Below, one piece after another: positions 1 to 6,754 of a DNA stretch of 9,959 bases. Positions within the stretch are counted from its first letter, which is position 1; every line of letters begins with the position of its first letter. This stretch comes from CAYRAV01 sp964422365 (GTDB lineage: Bacteria; Bacillota; Clostridia; Lachnospirales; Lachnospiraceae). Where the stretch lies: contig CAYRAV010000092.1 of NCBI GenBank assembly GCA_964422365.1, positions 1-9,959 of the forward strand. Direction: 5' to 3'. The notes under the pieces are model-generated. The model worked only from the letters and a program-made list of their open reading frames with translations. It was not told the DNA's origin and ran no database searches. Both the position numbers and the translations under genes were made by a program.

Positions 1-57
1 CGGACGAAGTCCGCCAGCCCGGATGGGCATGAGTTGCGGGATGCCCGGATGGGTACA
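1..57. repeat. GC-rich hairpin cluster downstream of the binding-protein gene
   Basis: This short stretch is much richer in G+C than the rest of the window and consists of small self-complementary units. CGGAC-gaa-GTCCG lies at 1-13. GCCC-ggat-GGGC lies at 17-28, and its first 11 bases recur at 43-53. It lies just beyond the stop codon of the last gene of the importer operon, so it may form the 3' end of that mRNA or be part of a dispersed intergenic repeat continuing out of the window. No U-tract is visible, so I do not call it a terminator. Confidence 0.5.
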
Positions 58-110
58 CAAAGTGGGGTGTGCAGATTGGGGCAATGAATTTTCAAACACG
101 CTCTAAACTA
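58..110. repeat. Dispersed 3'-end repeat, copy 1
   Basis: This 53-base stretch aligns without gaps to 3244-3296, matching at about 40 of 53 positions. The shared core contains CAGATTG, CAATGAATT and ACAC. Copy 1 overlaps the stop codon of the binding-protein gene (TAG at 108-110). Both copies lie directly downstream of a minus-strand gene end in the same orientation, which suggests an intergenic repeat family associated with transcript ends. I do not recognise the family. Confidence 0.5.
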
Positions 111-1214
111 TTCTATTGTTATATTTGCATTTGAATCACTTACTACTTTTTCATAGTAAGAAAGATCCACAAAACTATCTATGTCTACAGAATTACTAAT
201 TAATGCTTCATCTTTTAGGAATTGTTCCAAGGCTTTTAATTTTTCAATGCCTGCCTGGCTAATTGCAGGCGAAAAATAATCAAAGTTTGTGTTGTAAGAA
301 TATACATTTTCATAAATATCTGCGGTATATCCTTCTGTAATACTTGCAACAGCCTCATATGCTTCTTCTGGATGTTCCTTTGCAAATATTTGGGCACGAA
401 GCAGGGCACGAATAAATGCCTTGGCTGCATTTGGATTATCTTGTAAAAACTGTGTATTGCTTACTACAAAAAACTGTGAAGTCCATTCTGGATGATCTAC
501 TGTAGTTTCCACTACTTTACCGATTCCCTGTTTCTCTAAATAGTATCCTGTACTAGTAGAGGTAATCAATGCATCTGCCTCCCCGCTTGCAATAACAGAA
601 GAAGCATCTGAAAAGGTATTAATCTGTTCCAAATCATCCTCTGAAATGCCTGCATCTGCAATCAAGGATTTAAAATATTGATGATAAATAGTTCCTCTTG
701 CCACAATCACCTTATGCCCCTTCAAATCAGTGGCAGAGGCAATATTTGAATCATTCTTTACAAATATACACATCTGCATCTCTGCATTGTCTGTAGCAAA
801 AATCGTGGTATCTATGCCAGATGCCTTGCAGATAGTTGCAGGCAAATCACCATACACTGCCATATCAATTTCTTTGGCAGAAAAAGCTTCATTAATAGCT
901 GGGCCTGCCTGGGCAAATCCAACAATTTCTGCTTTATATCCTTCTTTTCGTAATTCCTCTTCCAAATAACCTTTTTGCTGTGCAATTCCGGCATTATCAC
1001 TAAGCACATTACTTTGACCAATCGCTCCAATACGAACTGTTTTCAGTTCTGTATTATCTCCGCCCGCTGTTTCTGAAGTACTGCTTTCTGTCGGAGTAGA
1101 AGATGGTTCACCACTCTGACTATCTGTACTACTGTTACTGCATCCGACAGCGCCTGCTGTTAAAACGGCTGCCAAACCTATTGCCATTAGTTTTTTCAAT
1201 TTCTTATACATCAT
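108..1214 (-). CDS. ABC transporter substrate-binding lipoprotein, SsuA/TauA/NrtA type
   Basis: This is the extracellular binding protein of the importer encoded just upstream; by family it captures a small anion such as a sulfonate, taurine or nitrate and delivers it to the permease. It is 368 residues, normal for the family. The N-terminus has a Lys-rich start, a hydrophobic segment (about 9-23) and a lipobox AVGC with Cys25, followed by a Ser/Thr-rich linker to about residue 57, so it should be lipid-anchored outside the membrane. The periplasmic-binding-protein fold begins with TVRIGAIGQ; typical family segments follow, including DLKGHKV and SGEADALI. The start is chosen at 1214 because AGGAGGA (1221-1227) lies 6 bases upstream. 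An in-frame ATG 23 codons earlier (1283) has no better site and would put 23 extra residues before the signal peptide. It is third in the operon, 70 bases after the permease. The ligand cannot be assigned from sequence alone. Confidence 0.9.
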   Translation of the reverse strand: MMYKKLKKLMAIGLAAVLTAGAVGCSNSSTDSQSGEPSSTPTESSTSETAGGDNTELKTVRIGAIGQSNVLSDNAGIAQQKGYLEEELRKEGYKAEIVGFAQAGPAINEAFSAKEIDMAVYGDLPATICKASGIDTTIFATDNAEMQMCIFVKNDSNIASATDLKGHKVIVARGTIYHQYFKSLIADAGISEDDLEQINTFSDASSVIASGEADALITSTSTGYYLEKQGIGKVVETTVDHPEWTSQFFVVSNTQFLQDNPNAAKAFIRALLRAQIFAKEHPEEAYEAVASITEGYTADIYENVYSYNTNFDYFSPAISQAGIEKLKALEQFLKDEALISNSVDIDSFVDLSYYEKVVSDSNANITIE

Positions 1215-1284
1215 TTTTATTCCTCCTAATTTTTCTTCAAATAGATACAATTTTTCATTATGATTCGGTATCTTTCCCATCATA

Positions 1285-2064
1285 TTAATTTTTTGACTTT
1301 TCTGCCAGTCTCTGCCATGGTGTAAGATAAGAAAATATAATGGAAAGCACCTTATCCATAAGTATTCCCAACAATCCTATTACAATCATACACACAATGA
1401 CTACATCTGATTGCATCAAACTTCTCGCATCACTCATCCGGTATCCAATACCTGATGTGGAAGCAATTAATTCTGATGCAACTACTGCCATCCATGAAAC
1501 ACCAAGTCCTAATTTTAACCCAACCAGAATCTGTGGCAGGGCATGTGGCAAATATACCTTTACAAAAGTTTTCCATCTGCTCAGCTTATAAAGTTTTGCA
1601 ACTTCTACATAACTTTCAGGAGTGCTTGAAATGCCGCTTAATGTATTGACCAAAATTGGAAATACTGCTGCAATTATAATAACAATAACCTTAGATGTCT
1701 CTCCAATTCCCGCCCACAAAATAATCAATGGTATCCAGGCAATCATTGGTATCTGACGAACCACTGTAATAATCGGCAGGAATATAAATTTCATTTCTAA
1801 AGACATTCCCATGATAGAACCTAAAGTAACACCAATCATTGCTGACAGCAAATATCCTTTTACTACACGCAATAAGCTGACAGATAAATCATTTCCCAGT
1901 CTTCCTGACTGCAGCATATTCAAAAATGAATTACCTACTTTTGGTAATCCGGGTAAAATGCTTGATGGTACAGAACCAAAAGTTGTCGTTAAAAACCATG
2001 CAAAAATAACAATAATTGGAATCAGAAGACCTAATCCGAATTGCTTTAATTTTACTGCTTTCAT
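1285..2064 (-). CDS. ABC transporter permease, SsuC/TauC/NrtB type
   Basis: This is the membrane-spanning subunit of the importer, presumably working as a homodimer. The 259-residue length fits the SsuC/TauC group. About six hydrophobic segments are visible, near residues 10-30, 66-88, 93-118, 124-146, 185-203 and 221-243. The cytoplasmic EAA-type loop that docks onto the ATPase is at about 153-178 (VEVAKLYKLSRWKTF, then VYLPHALP). The family-typical VVRQIPMIAWIPL stretch is at about 101-113. A GGAGAGG site (2070-2076) lies just upstream of the ATG. The gene starts 50 bases after the ATPase stop and belongs to the same operon. No frameshift or missing segment is seen. Confidence 0.93.
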   Translation of the reverse strand: MKAVKLKQFGLGLLIPIIVIFAWFLTTTFGSVPSSILPGLPKVGNSFLNMLQSGRLGNDLSVSLLRVVKGYLLSAMIGVTLGSIMGMSLEMKFIFLPIITVVRQIPMIAWIPLIILWAGIGETSKVIVIIIAAVFPILVNTLSGISSTPESYVEVAKLYKLSRWKTFVKVYLPHALPQILVGLKLGLGVSWMAVVASELIASTSGIGYRMSDARSLMQSDVVIVCMIVIGLLGILMDKVLSIIFSYLTPWQRLAEKSKN

Positions 2065-2114
2065 ATAAACCTCTCCACTTTCTATATTATATATTCTATG
2101 TCCTGTTCTTGTTC

Positions 2115-2873
2115 CTATTCTTCACTATCTTCAAAGAAATAGTCGTAGATACGCTTCTTGTAACTTGCAAATAAGGCACTATTTCGTTTTCTCGATTCTA
2201 TTGGATCGGTTGTAATAATTTCCTTAATCTCTCCTGGTCTTGCTGACATAACCACAATGCGGTCCCCGAGATACACAGCCTCATCAATATCATGTGTTAC
2301 CATAACCATTGTTGCTTTTTCTGCTTTTTGAATACGAAGTATTTCTTTCTGCATCTGAATTCTTGTCAATGCATCCAAAGCACCAAATGGTTCATCTAGC
2401 AAAAGGATAGTAGGATTATTAGCAAGTCCTCTGGCAATCGCTGCTCTCTGTGACATACCGCCGGATAACTGACTTGGATAACTATCCTCAAACCCTTTCA
2501 ATCCAACCATTTCCAAATGTTGTCTTACTTTTTCCTCTTTTTCTTCTTGTGACATATTTTTTAATCCAAAACCTACATTATCCTTAATTTTTAACCATGG
2601 CAGAAGTCTATGCTCTTGAAACACCATACCACAATTTGGTCCGGGACCATCTACTTTATGTCCGTTTCTTTCAACTAGTCCATCTTCATAATCAACAAGA
2701 CCACACATAATTTTTAATAAAGTACTTTTTCCACAACCACTATGGCCTACAATTGTAATAAATTCTCCTCTTTTAATTTGCAGTGTAATATCATGCAATA
2801 CTTCCATTGGCTGCTTATTAACTACAAATTTTTTATTCAGGTGTTCTACGTTAATAATGAATTCTTGATTCAT
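2115..2873 (-). CDS. ABC transporter ATP-binding protein, SsuB/TauB/NrtD type
   Basis: This is the cytoplasmic ATPase that powers the importer. All nucleotide-binding motifs are intact in its 252 residues: Walker A GHSGCGKST (43-51), Q-loop Gln86 in MVFQEHRLLPWL, signature LSGGMSQ (136-142), Walker B ending DE at 160-161, D-loop ALD (165-167) and switch His194 in VTHD. The LLPWL segment after the Q-loop and DEPFGALDALTR are typical of the sulfonate/taurine/nitrate importer ATPases. It is the first gene of the operon; AAGGAGG (2881-2887) lies 7 bases before the ATG. A sigma-A-like promoter and two CcpA/LacI-like palindromes lie upstream, so the operon is probably under carbon-source or sugar-type repressor control. 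Confidence 0.95.
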   Translation of the reverse strand: MNQEFIINVEHLNKKFVVNKQPMEVLHDITLQIKRGEFITIVGHSGCGKSTLLKIMCGLVDYEDGLVERNGHKVDGPGPNCGMVFQEHRLLPWLKIKDNVGFGLKNMSQEEKEEKVRQHLEMVGLKGFEDSYPSQLSGGMSQRAAIARGLANNPTILLLDEPFGALDALTRIQMQKEILRIQKAEKATMVMVTHDIDEAVYLGDRIVVMSARPGEIKEIITTDPIESRKRNSALFASYKKRIYDYFFEDSEE

Positions 2874-2905
2874 ATGCTTTCCTCCTTGCCTTTATGGTGT
2901 TTATG

Positions 2906-2934
2906 ATTATATAGTGGTAATTTTATAATCGCAA
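2906..2934 (-). promoter_or_regulatory. Sigma-A promoter of the ABC importer operon
   Basis: Read on the minus strand, TTGCGA (2929-2934) is followed after exactly 17 bases by a perfect TATAAT (2906-2911). Transcription would start near 2899 and give a leader of about 25 bases before the ATPase ATG. The -35 matches consensus at 4 of 6 positions, which is compatible with a regulated promoter. Confidence 0.75.
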
Positions 2935-2944
2935 ATAGAAAAAG

Positions 2945-2958
2945 TGAAAACGTTCTCA
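2945..2958. promoter_or_regulatory. cre-like operator, proximal
   Basis: TGAAAACGTTCTCA fits the published cre consensus TGWNANCGNTNWCA at every defined position. It is the core of a 16-base near-palindrome (2944-2959) built on a central ACGT. It lies 10 bases upstream of the -35, centred near -52 relative to the predicted start. By family knowledge this would bind CcpA or another LacI-family regulator; which one cannot be told here. Confidence 0.65.
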
Positions 2959-3048
2959 CAAAAAAAGGAATTTGGGGTTATTATCTTTACTTTTTCCTAT
3001 TTTTATTCCCTTCAAAATACACTTTCGATGCCATTATTCGACAAAATT

Positions 3049-3062
3049 CGAAAACGTTATCA
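3049..3062. promoter_or_regulatory. cre-like operator, distal
   Basis: CGAAAACGTTATCA fits the cre consensus at all defined positions but the first. It shares GAAAACGTT and TCA with the proximal site and lies 104 bases from it, centre to centre. Outer arms GACAAAATT (3040-3048) and AATTTGTC (3062-3069) make a larger imperfect palindrome around it. The pairing with the proximal site suggests cooperative binding or looping, which is inference. Confidence 0.5.
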
Positions 3063-3123
3063 ATTTGTCATATCAAGAGGTTGAGGGACTTTTTGAATGA
3101 ATTTTTATATAAAAAAGCCTATT

Positions 3124-3166
3124 CAAAAATAGAATTACTGCATTTTTTATTATGCAGTAATTCTAT
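3124..3166 (-). terminator. Rho-independent terminator for the SDR-LRR unit
   Basis: A perfect 15-bp inverted repeat (arms 3129-3143 and 3152-3166, 8-base loop) is followed on the minus strand by a run of T. On the plus strand the hairpin is followed by A-rich DNA, so it acts only leftwards. It lies 180-220 bases past the stop codon of the cytosolic LRR gene and upstream of the importer promoter, insulating the two units. Confidence 0.8.
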
Positions 3167-3198
3167 CTAAAAAATTTACTGATTCATCATTCCAAGCA

Positions 3199-3219
3199 TC
3201 TGACAACAAAAATGTCAGA
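3199..3219. repeat. Small inverted repeat in the 3' region of the LRR transcript
   Basis: TCTGACA and TGTCAGA form a perfect 7-bp stem with a 7-base A-rich loop. The following bases (AATTGTTTTTG) can alternatively pair with the loop region ACAAAAA. It lies between the LRR gene end and the terminator. There is no minus-strand U-tract, so it is not a terminator in the gene's direction. Function unknown. Confidence 0.4.
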
Positions 3220-3243
3220 CAATTGTTTTTGCATAACTAAGAG

Positions 3244-3296
3244 CAAAGCGGGATGCACAGATTGCAACAATGAATTGCCATACACACTTTAAATTA
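3244..3296. repeat. Dispersed 3'-end repeat, copy 2
   Basis: This is the second copy of the 53-base repeat at 58-110, in the same orientation and about 75 % identical by eye. It begins 48 bases downstream of the stop codon of the cytosolic LRR gene. Confidence 0.5.
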
Positions 3297-3344
3297 AGAT
3301 GATACATTTGCAGCCAGCAACAATTTACCGTTCAAGACTGTCTT

Positions 3345-4727
3345 TTATTGTATTATCTGGGACAGCAGAACAGAGGCAGTATTAGAATATTTTATTTTCA
3401 GCTGTTCACAGGTCTTTCTTTTCAATCCTGTTGTTTCTTCTAATAGGCCATATTGCTGATAGAACTTAATATTATATATATTGTTATCTTGTACTGCTAA
3501 TATGATTGCTTTATTGATATGCTGTTTTAAAAAATCAAGCGCTTTTGCTTGATACTTTTTTCTGAATCCATTTATTACAATACAGATTGCCATTTCAATC
3601 TTGTCTTTCATTCTTGAAATCTGTATCATCATATCATAATAATCAGCCATGTCCAGAGATAGGCAGAATCCGATTCCAATGTGGTATGAGATGTCTAATT
3701 TAGAAAACAGATCATTCTGTATTTCATTCATTGGGAAATAAATCTCTCTTTCATTAACAATATGATTATAATCCAACCACCAATAGTCATCATCAAAATC
3801 TTTTAATTCCAATTTGCGAAAGCGTTTCCAGCCTGTTCTATTTCTATCTCCGCCAAAATCAGATTGCAGTTCCTCTCTCAACAGATGATAGCAGAATGGA
3901 TTAGAGCAGCTCCTTCTAAAGCTTCCAAAGGCATTTTTTTCAATAATAGGTCTGATGCGGTATTCTGCTTGAAATACAACGGACCTTAATGAACAGCTTG
4001 CAAATGCCCGTTTGCGGATATGTTTTACGGATAAAGGAATCTCAACTTCTTCCACACCCCAGTATCTTTCCACAGCTTCCTCACCAATTACCCGTACACC
4101 ATCGGGAATTCTAACTGGTTTTTGTGTTTCCTCAAAATGCTTAAGGTTGATTCGAAGAAGAATATGATTTAAGATCACAAAACCGAACTGCTCAATATAA
4201 GGTGTTTTTGTAAAAGCAGAGGCATTTACATCTATTTTTCTCCATTCCTGCCGTTCCTTTGCCTGTCTGAGTACGACTTCTTTGAGGTTTTCACATCTTT
4301 CAAATGCTCCTGCTTCGATTTTAAGGATGTCACCTGGAAGCTCTATCCTTCTGATACAGGTTTCATAAAAAGCCTTTTCCCGAATTAATCTTATGGTATC
4401 TGGCAAAATAATATCCTGTATGCCAGAACCTGCAAATGCCCGTTTTCCAATGACACGAACTGGTTTTCCATTGATATATGCCGGAACAATCGGACATGTT
4501 TCTGTTCCTTTATAGGTCATAATCTTACAGTTTTGTCCGTTTACCCTGAAAAAATAACCTTTTTCATTCGCTTCCTGTGCAGTCATTCTAATCAGATTTT
4601 TGGTATCTTTTTCTGGTTCTTGGTTCGTGTCTATTACAACTGGCTCTAAAGCAATACTTTTTTTAGAATAATTGTTAATGGTATCTTTTTGTTTTTCTTT
4701 TTCGATTTGTTTTTTAATCCAATTCAT
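3345..4727 (-). CDS. Cytosolic BspA-like leucine-rich-repeat protein
   Basis: The 460-residue protein has no signal peptide or membrane segment, so it should be cytosolic. The N-terminal 45 residues are charged and probably flexible. MTAQEANEKGYFF (48-60) opens a small module also seen as a lead-in in other LRR proteins of this kind. LRR_5 (Treponema/BspA type) repeats follow at about 83-153, recognisable by RAFAGS, KAFYET and GAFERC at 22-residue spacing, and again at about 205-270 (VRIPDGVRVIGEEA, SVKHIRKRAFASC). The C-terminal part (about 390-435) carries a helical pair, KAIILAVQDNNIYNIKFY, that resembles the ankyrin-like tails of other Firmicutes LRR proteins. It is the second gene of a pair, 20 bases after the SDR-like gene, with only a weak site (CAGGT), so it is probably translated by coupling. 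LRR proteins usually bind partners; the partner is unknown. The LRR call is firm, the function is not. Confidence 0.85.
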   Translation of the reverse strand: MNWIKKQIEKEKQKDTINNYSKKSIALEPVVIDTNQEPEKDTKNLIRMTAQEANEKGYFFRVNGQNCKIMTYKGTETCPIVPAYINGKPVRVIGKRAFAGSGIQDIILPDTIRLIREKAFYETCIRRIELPGDILKIEAGAFERCENLKEVVLRQAKERQEWRKIDVNASAFTKTPYIEQFGFVILNHILLRINLKHFEETQKPVRIPDGVRVIGEEAVERYWGVEEVEIPLSVKHIRKRAFASCSLRSVVFQAEYRIRPIIEKNAFGSFRRSCSNPFCYHLLREELQSDFGGDRNRTGWKRFRKLELKDFDDDYWWLDYNHIVNEREIYFPMNEIQNDLFSKLDISYHIGIGFCLSLDMADYYDMMIQISRMKDKIEMAICIVINGFRKKYQAKALDFLKQHINKAIILAVQDNNIYNIKFYQQYGLLEETTGLKRKTCEQLKIKYSNTASVLLSQIIQ

Positions 4728-4747
4728 TTCTTATACCTGCTATTCTT

Positions 4748-5788
4748 TTAATAATCTATTATTTTATAATCTTTCCATAGACTGCCTGCATCTTTAATAT
4801 TGTCTGTGTTCAGCTTTGTGTAGATTGGGTAGCAGATTCTGGATGCCGCATCCTCAAAGGTCAGATATTGCTTAAATTCTTTGCTGGCACGATATCCTGC
4901 CGGAAACTGGTTTGATACCCATCCGGGGTCAACGCTGTACATAAAAATTCTGTCTTTCTCATATTCCATACTCAGGGAATGGGTCATCATATTTAAAGAT
5001 GCTTTTGCCATATTTGTATGTACATGTCTGGACAATTTTCTGCGATAGTTAAATTTTCCCTCCACAGAGGATACATTAATAATAAATTTATTTTTGTGGG
5101 GGCTTTTTTTCATCCATTCCTTCAATTGGCCCACCAGCATAAACGGCGCTGTCACATTAATAAGCTGCACCTCTAACATTTCCTGTACACTGATTTCATT
5201 TGCTTTTGCCACCCATGAATTATACATTGGGCTTTCCTCTTTTATGTTAGGTATATTTTCCTTACACATTGGCATATATTCTGGCTGTACACTTTCGGAT
5301 ACCATAGAAAGAAGCCGGATATTTTCGTTTTTTTGGTGCAGTGTCTGCATCTGCCGTTCTCTGTCTGCTAATTGTGCATAATAGGAATCTGCTTTTTTTA
5401 TGGTCTGTGCTGCATTGTTTATTAATAGATCAAGACCTTCAGGAATAGCTTGATAAATAAATGTCAGCAGATTATCTAATTTATTTAAGCACATTAAATT
5501 AAATCCGCATATGGTCAAACGCTGCTTCCATTCCTTGTAATCCGGTTCATTAGAATAACGGTCGAATGCATCATAGGGATATCTGGTAACTATTACTACT
5601 TTTGCACCATCCCGCAGCATACGCAGAGCGGTTGCGTATCCAATCTTAATCCTCCCGCCGGTTACCAAAGCAGTATATCCTGTTAAATCTGCATGTATTG
5701 CAGCCATTTGGCGGTTAAAATTCTTACAGGATTCGCATATTCCATATTCTTCTATCTTGCGTTCCTGGCATATTAAACATTTCCGCAT
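4748..5788 (-). CDS. SDR-fold protein with N-terminal Cys4 motif, catalytic Tyr missing
   Basis: This is a 346-residue protein of the short-chain dehydrogenase/reductase superfamily. It begins with a compact CxxC-N10-CxxC motif (Cys4, 7, 18, 21) that probably binds zinc. A Rossmann fold follows: the glycine-rich TGGRIKIG (43-50) stands for TGxxxGIG, NNAA is at 124-127, Asn211 fits the helix-4 Asn, and NVSS places the catalytic Ser at 240-241. The usual YxxxK is TNMAK here: Lys262 is kept but Thr258 stands where Tyr should be. DPGWVS near the C-terminus fits the PG motif. An insert of about 70 residues (about 130-200) separates NNAA from helix 4. It may bind NAD(P) without classical catalysis, or belong to a divergent subfamily sharing the HTNMAKA motif. 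AGGAGGA precedes the ATG. It is the first gene of the unit with the cytosolic LRR gene. Substrate unknown. Confidence 0.85.
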   Translation of the reverse strand: MRKCLICQERKIEEYGICESCKNFNRQMAAIHADLTGYTALVTGGRIKIGYATALRMLRDGAKVVIVTRYPYDAFDRYSNEPDYKEWKQRLTICGFNLMCLNKLDNLLTFIYQAIPEGLDLLINNAAQTIKKADSYYAQLADRERQMQTLHQKNENIRLLSMVSESVQPEYMPMCKENIPNIKEESPMYNSWVAKANEISVQEMLEVQLINVTAPFMLVGQLKEWMKKSPHKNKFIINVSSVEGKFNYRRKLSRHVHTNMAKASLNMMTHSLSMEYEKDRIFMYSVDPGWVSNQFPAGYRASKEFKQYLTFEDAASRICYPIYTKLNTDNIKDAGSLWKDYKIIDY

Positions 5789-5855
5789 CTGTATCCTCCT
5801 ATCTTGTTTATTTATAGTAGAAGTTTTTTACTTATCCAATCAGTACTGTTTCCCT

Positions 5856-6014
5856 TCAAAAGCAAACCTGTATATTCCAATCAGTTCCTTTGGGATTTTC
5901 TTTGTAATCAGTAATTTTCCAGACAGCAGATTCTCCATAGTCTTTTTCATAGTTGAATTGTCTTTTTAGATTAGTTTCCTTCTTTTTTTCATTATATTGT
6001 GTTTTTGCTTGCAA
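5856..6014 (-). pseudogene. Possible remnant reading frame in the SDR-unit leader
   Basis: A minus-strand frame of about 52 codons, with no ATG and only a TTG as possible start, reads as ordinary hydrophilic protein rich in Lys, Glu, Asp, Tyr and Trp (for example YEKDYGESAVWKITDYKEN) and ends in TGA at 5856-5858. A one-base insertion in the A7 run (5983-5989) would join it to an upstream ATG. There is no ribosome site. A second overlapping frame, 36 codons at 5840-5950 starting MKKTMENLL, is also open but equally unsupported. It could be a decayed small gene or chance; it also overlaps the predicted promoter, which argues against it. Confidence 0.2.
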
Positions 6015-6019
6015 TTCAA
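5991..6019 (-). promoter_or_regulatory. Sigma-A promoter of the SDR-LRR unit
   Basis: On the minus strand TTGAAT (6014-6019) is followed after 17 bases by a perfect TATAAT (5991-5996). The predicted start near 5984 gives a leader of about 195 bases before the SDR-like gene. That leader contains no strong hairpin or riboswitch-like structure that I can recognise. Confidence 0.6.
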
Positions 6020-6107
6020 CATATAAAAATAGTATTTTCTGACAAATTATGAATTGGCATAGCTGAACTGTTATGCTCTTTCTTGTTACTTGTATGGTGT
6101 TCTAATA

Positions 6108-6299
6108 TTGTAATTATTCAAAAGATGCTATTTACAAAATGCCAGAATATCCATATTCACTAAAATAAAATAGTATGGCTGGTCATTTTGTTTATGATAC
6201 TGTTACCAGATATAAAGCCATATATGCAAATGGTACTTTATGAGCCAGTTTCTACATACCATTTGCACATAAGACTTCGCACTTTGTGAACAGTTAGAA
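6108..6299. mobile_element. MITE-like element, degenerate copy A
   Basis: This 192-base stretch aligns along its full length, with one single-base gap, to 6456-6646 at roughly 80 % identity. Its terminal inverted repeats have decayed (about 15 of 21 match). An internal inverted repeat is perfect: TGCAAATGGTA pairs with TACCATTTGCA. A second internal pair is CAAAATG with CATTTTG. It carries no coding capacity and lies upstream of the SDR-unit promoter. The two copies are in the same orientation. Confidence 0.7.
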
Positions 6300-6455
6300 A
6301 ATATTTATATTATGTTAAGATGTTTTTACAGCTGAGATAGAGTACAAAGTAGTAGAATAAGGAAGTTTCTGTTATAGATATGATTTTGTATATTTGAATA
6401 CATAGAATAAAAGGAAATAAAAAGATGCTTTTGGAAAAATAAAATACAAAAAAGA

Positions 6456-6646
6456 TTGTAACTATTCAGAAGGTGTCATTCACAAAATGCCACAATATAT
6501 CTATTCACTAAAATAAAATAGTTCAGCCGGCCATTTTGTGAAGACGGGGTTACCAGATATGAAGCCATATATGCAAATTGCACTTTATGAGCCAGCTCCC
6601 ACATACCATTTGTACATGTGACTTCGCACCTTCTGAACAGTTACAA
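6456..6646. mobile_element. MITE-like element, copy B with intact termini
   Basis: This 191-base non-coding element begins TTGTAACTATTCAGAAGGTG and ends with the reverse complement of TTGTAACTGTTCAGAAGGTG, so 19 of 20 terminal bases match. Inside, CACAAAATG (6481-6489) pairs with CATTTTGTG (6532-6540), giving nested stems. No clear target duplication is seen. It lies downstream of the secreted LRR gene. Such elements move by a transposase supplied elsewhere; the parental IS is not identified. Confidence 0.75.
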
Positions 6647-6652
6647 AACCTC

Positions 6653-6699
6653 CATGCATCCTTAGTGCACCACCATAAATGAAAGTTATGAGATGCATG
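6653..6699. repeat. Inverted repeat downstream of the secreted LRR gene
   Basis: CATGCATC (6653-6660) and GATGCATG (6692-6699) are a perfect 8-bp inverted repeat with a 31-base loop. Nearby are a palindrome CTGAATTCAG (about 6709-6718) and a weak TTTTTTG/CAAAAAA hairpin just past the gene end. None has a minus-strand U-tract, so no confident terminator for the secreted LRR gene is visible. Confidence 0.35.
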
Positions 6700-6754
6700 T
6701 CAGAATATCTGAATTCAGTTTTTTGTTAAAGCAAAAAAGGTACTTTCATAGAAA

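Noticed and set aside
1215..1283. Longer N-terminus for the binding protein
   Set aside because: It places the lipoprotein signal 23 residues inside; the strong AGGAGGA supports the start at 1214.
3040..3095. Second minus-strand promoter with TTGATA near 3057-3062
   Set aside because: Any -10 match is poor (AATAAT-like at 19-base spacing) and it overlaps the distal operator palindrome.
2870..3120. Possible sulfur riboswitch or T-box ahead of the importer
   Set aside because: The predicted leader is only about 25 bases and no SAM-riboswitch or T-box core is visible.
5757..5969. 70-codon plus-strand frame overlapping the SDR-like gene start
   Set aside because: Its sequence is antisense to a credible gene and leader, with low-complexity hydrophobic composition and no ribosome site.
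6108..6646. CRISPR array
   Set aside because: Only two long diverged copies 348 bases apart; no short regular repeats or spacers.
6720..6740. TTTTTTG/CAAAAAA hairpin as terminator of the secreted LRR gene
   Set aside because: The stem is almost all A-T and has no following U-tract on the minus strand.
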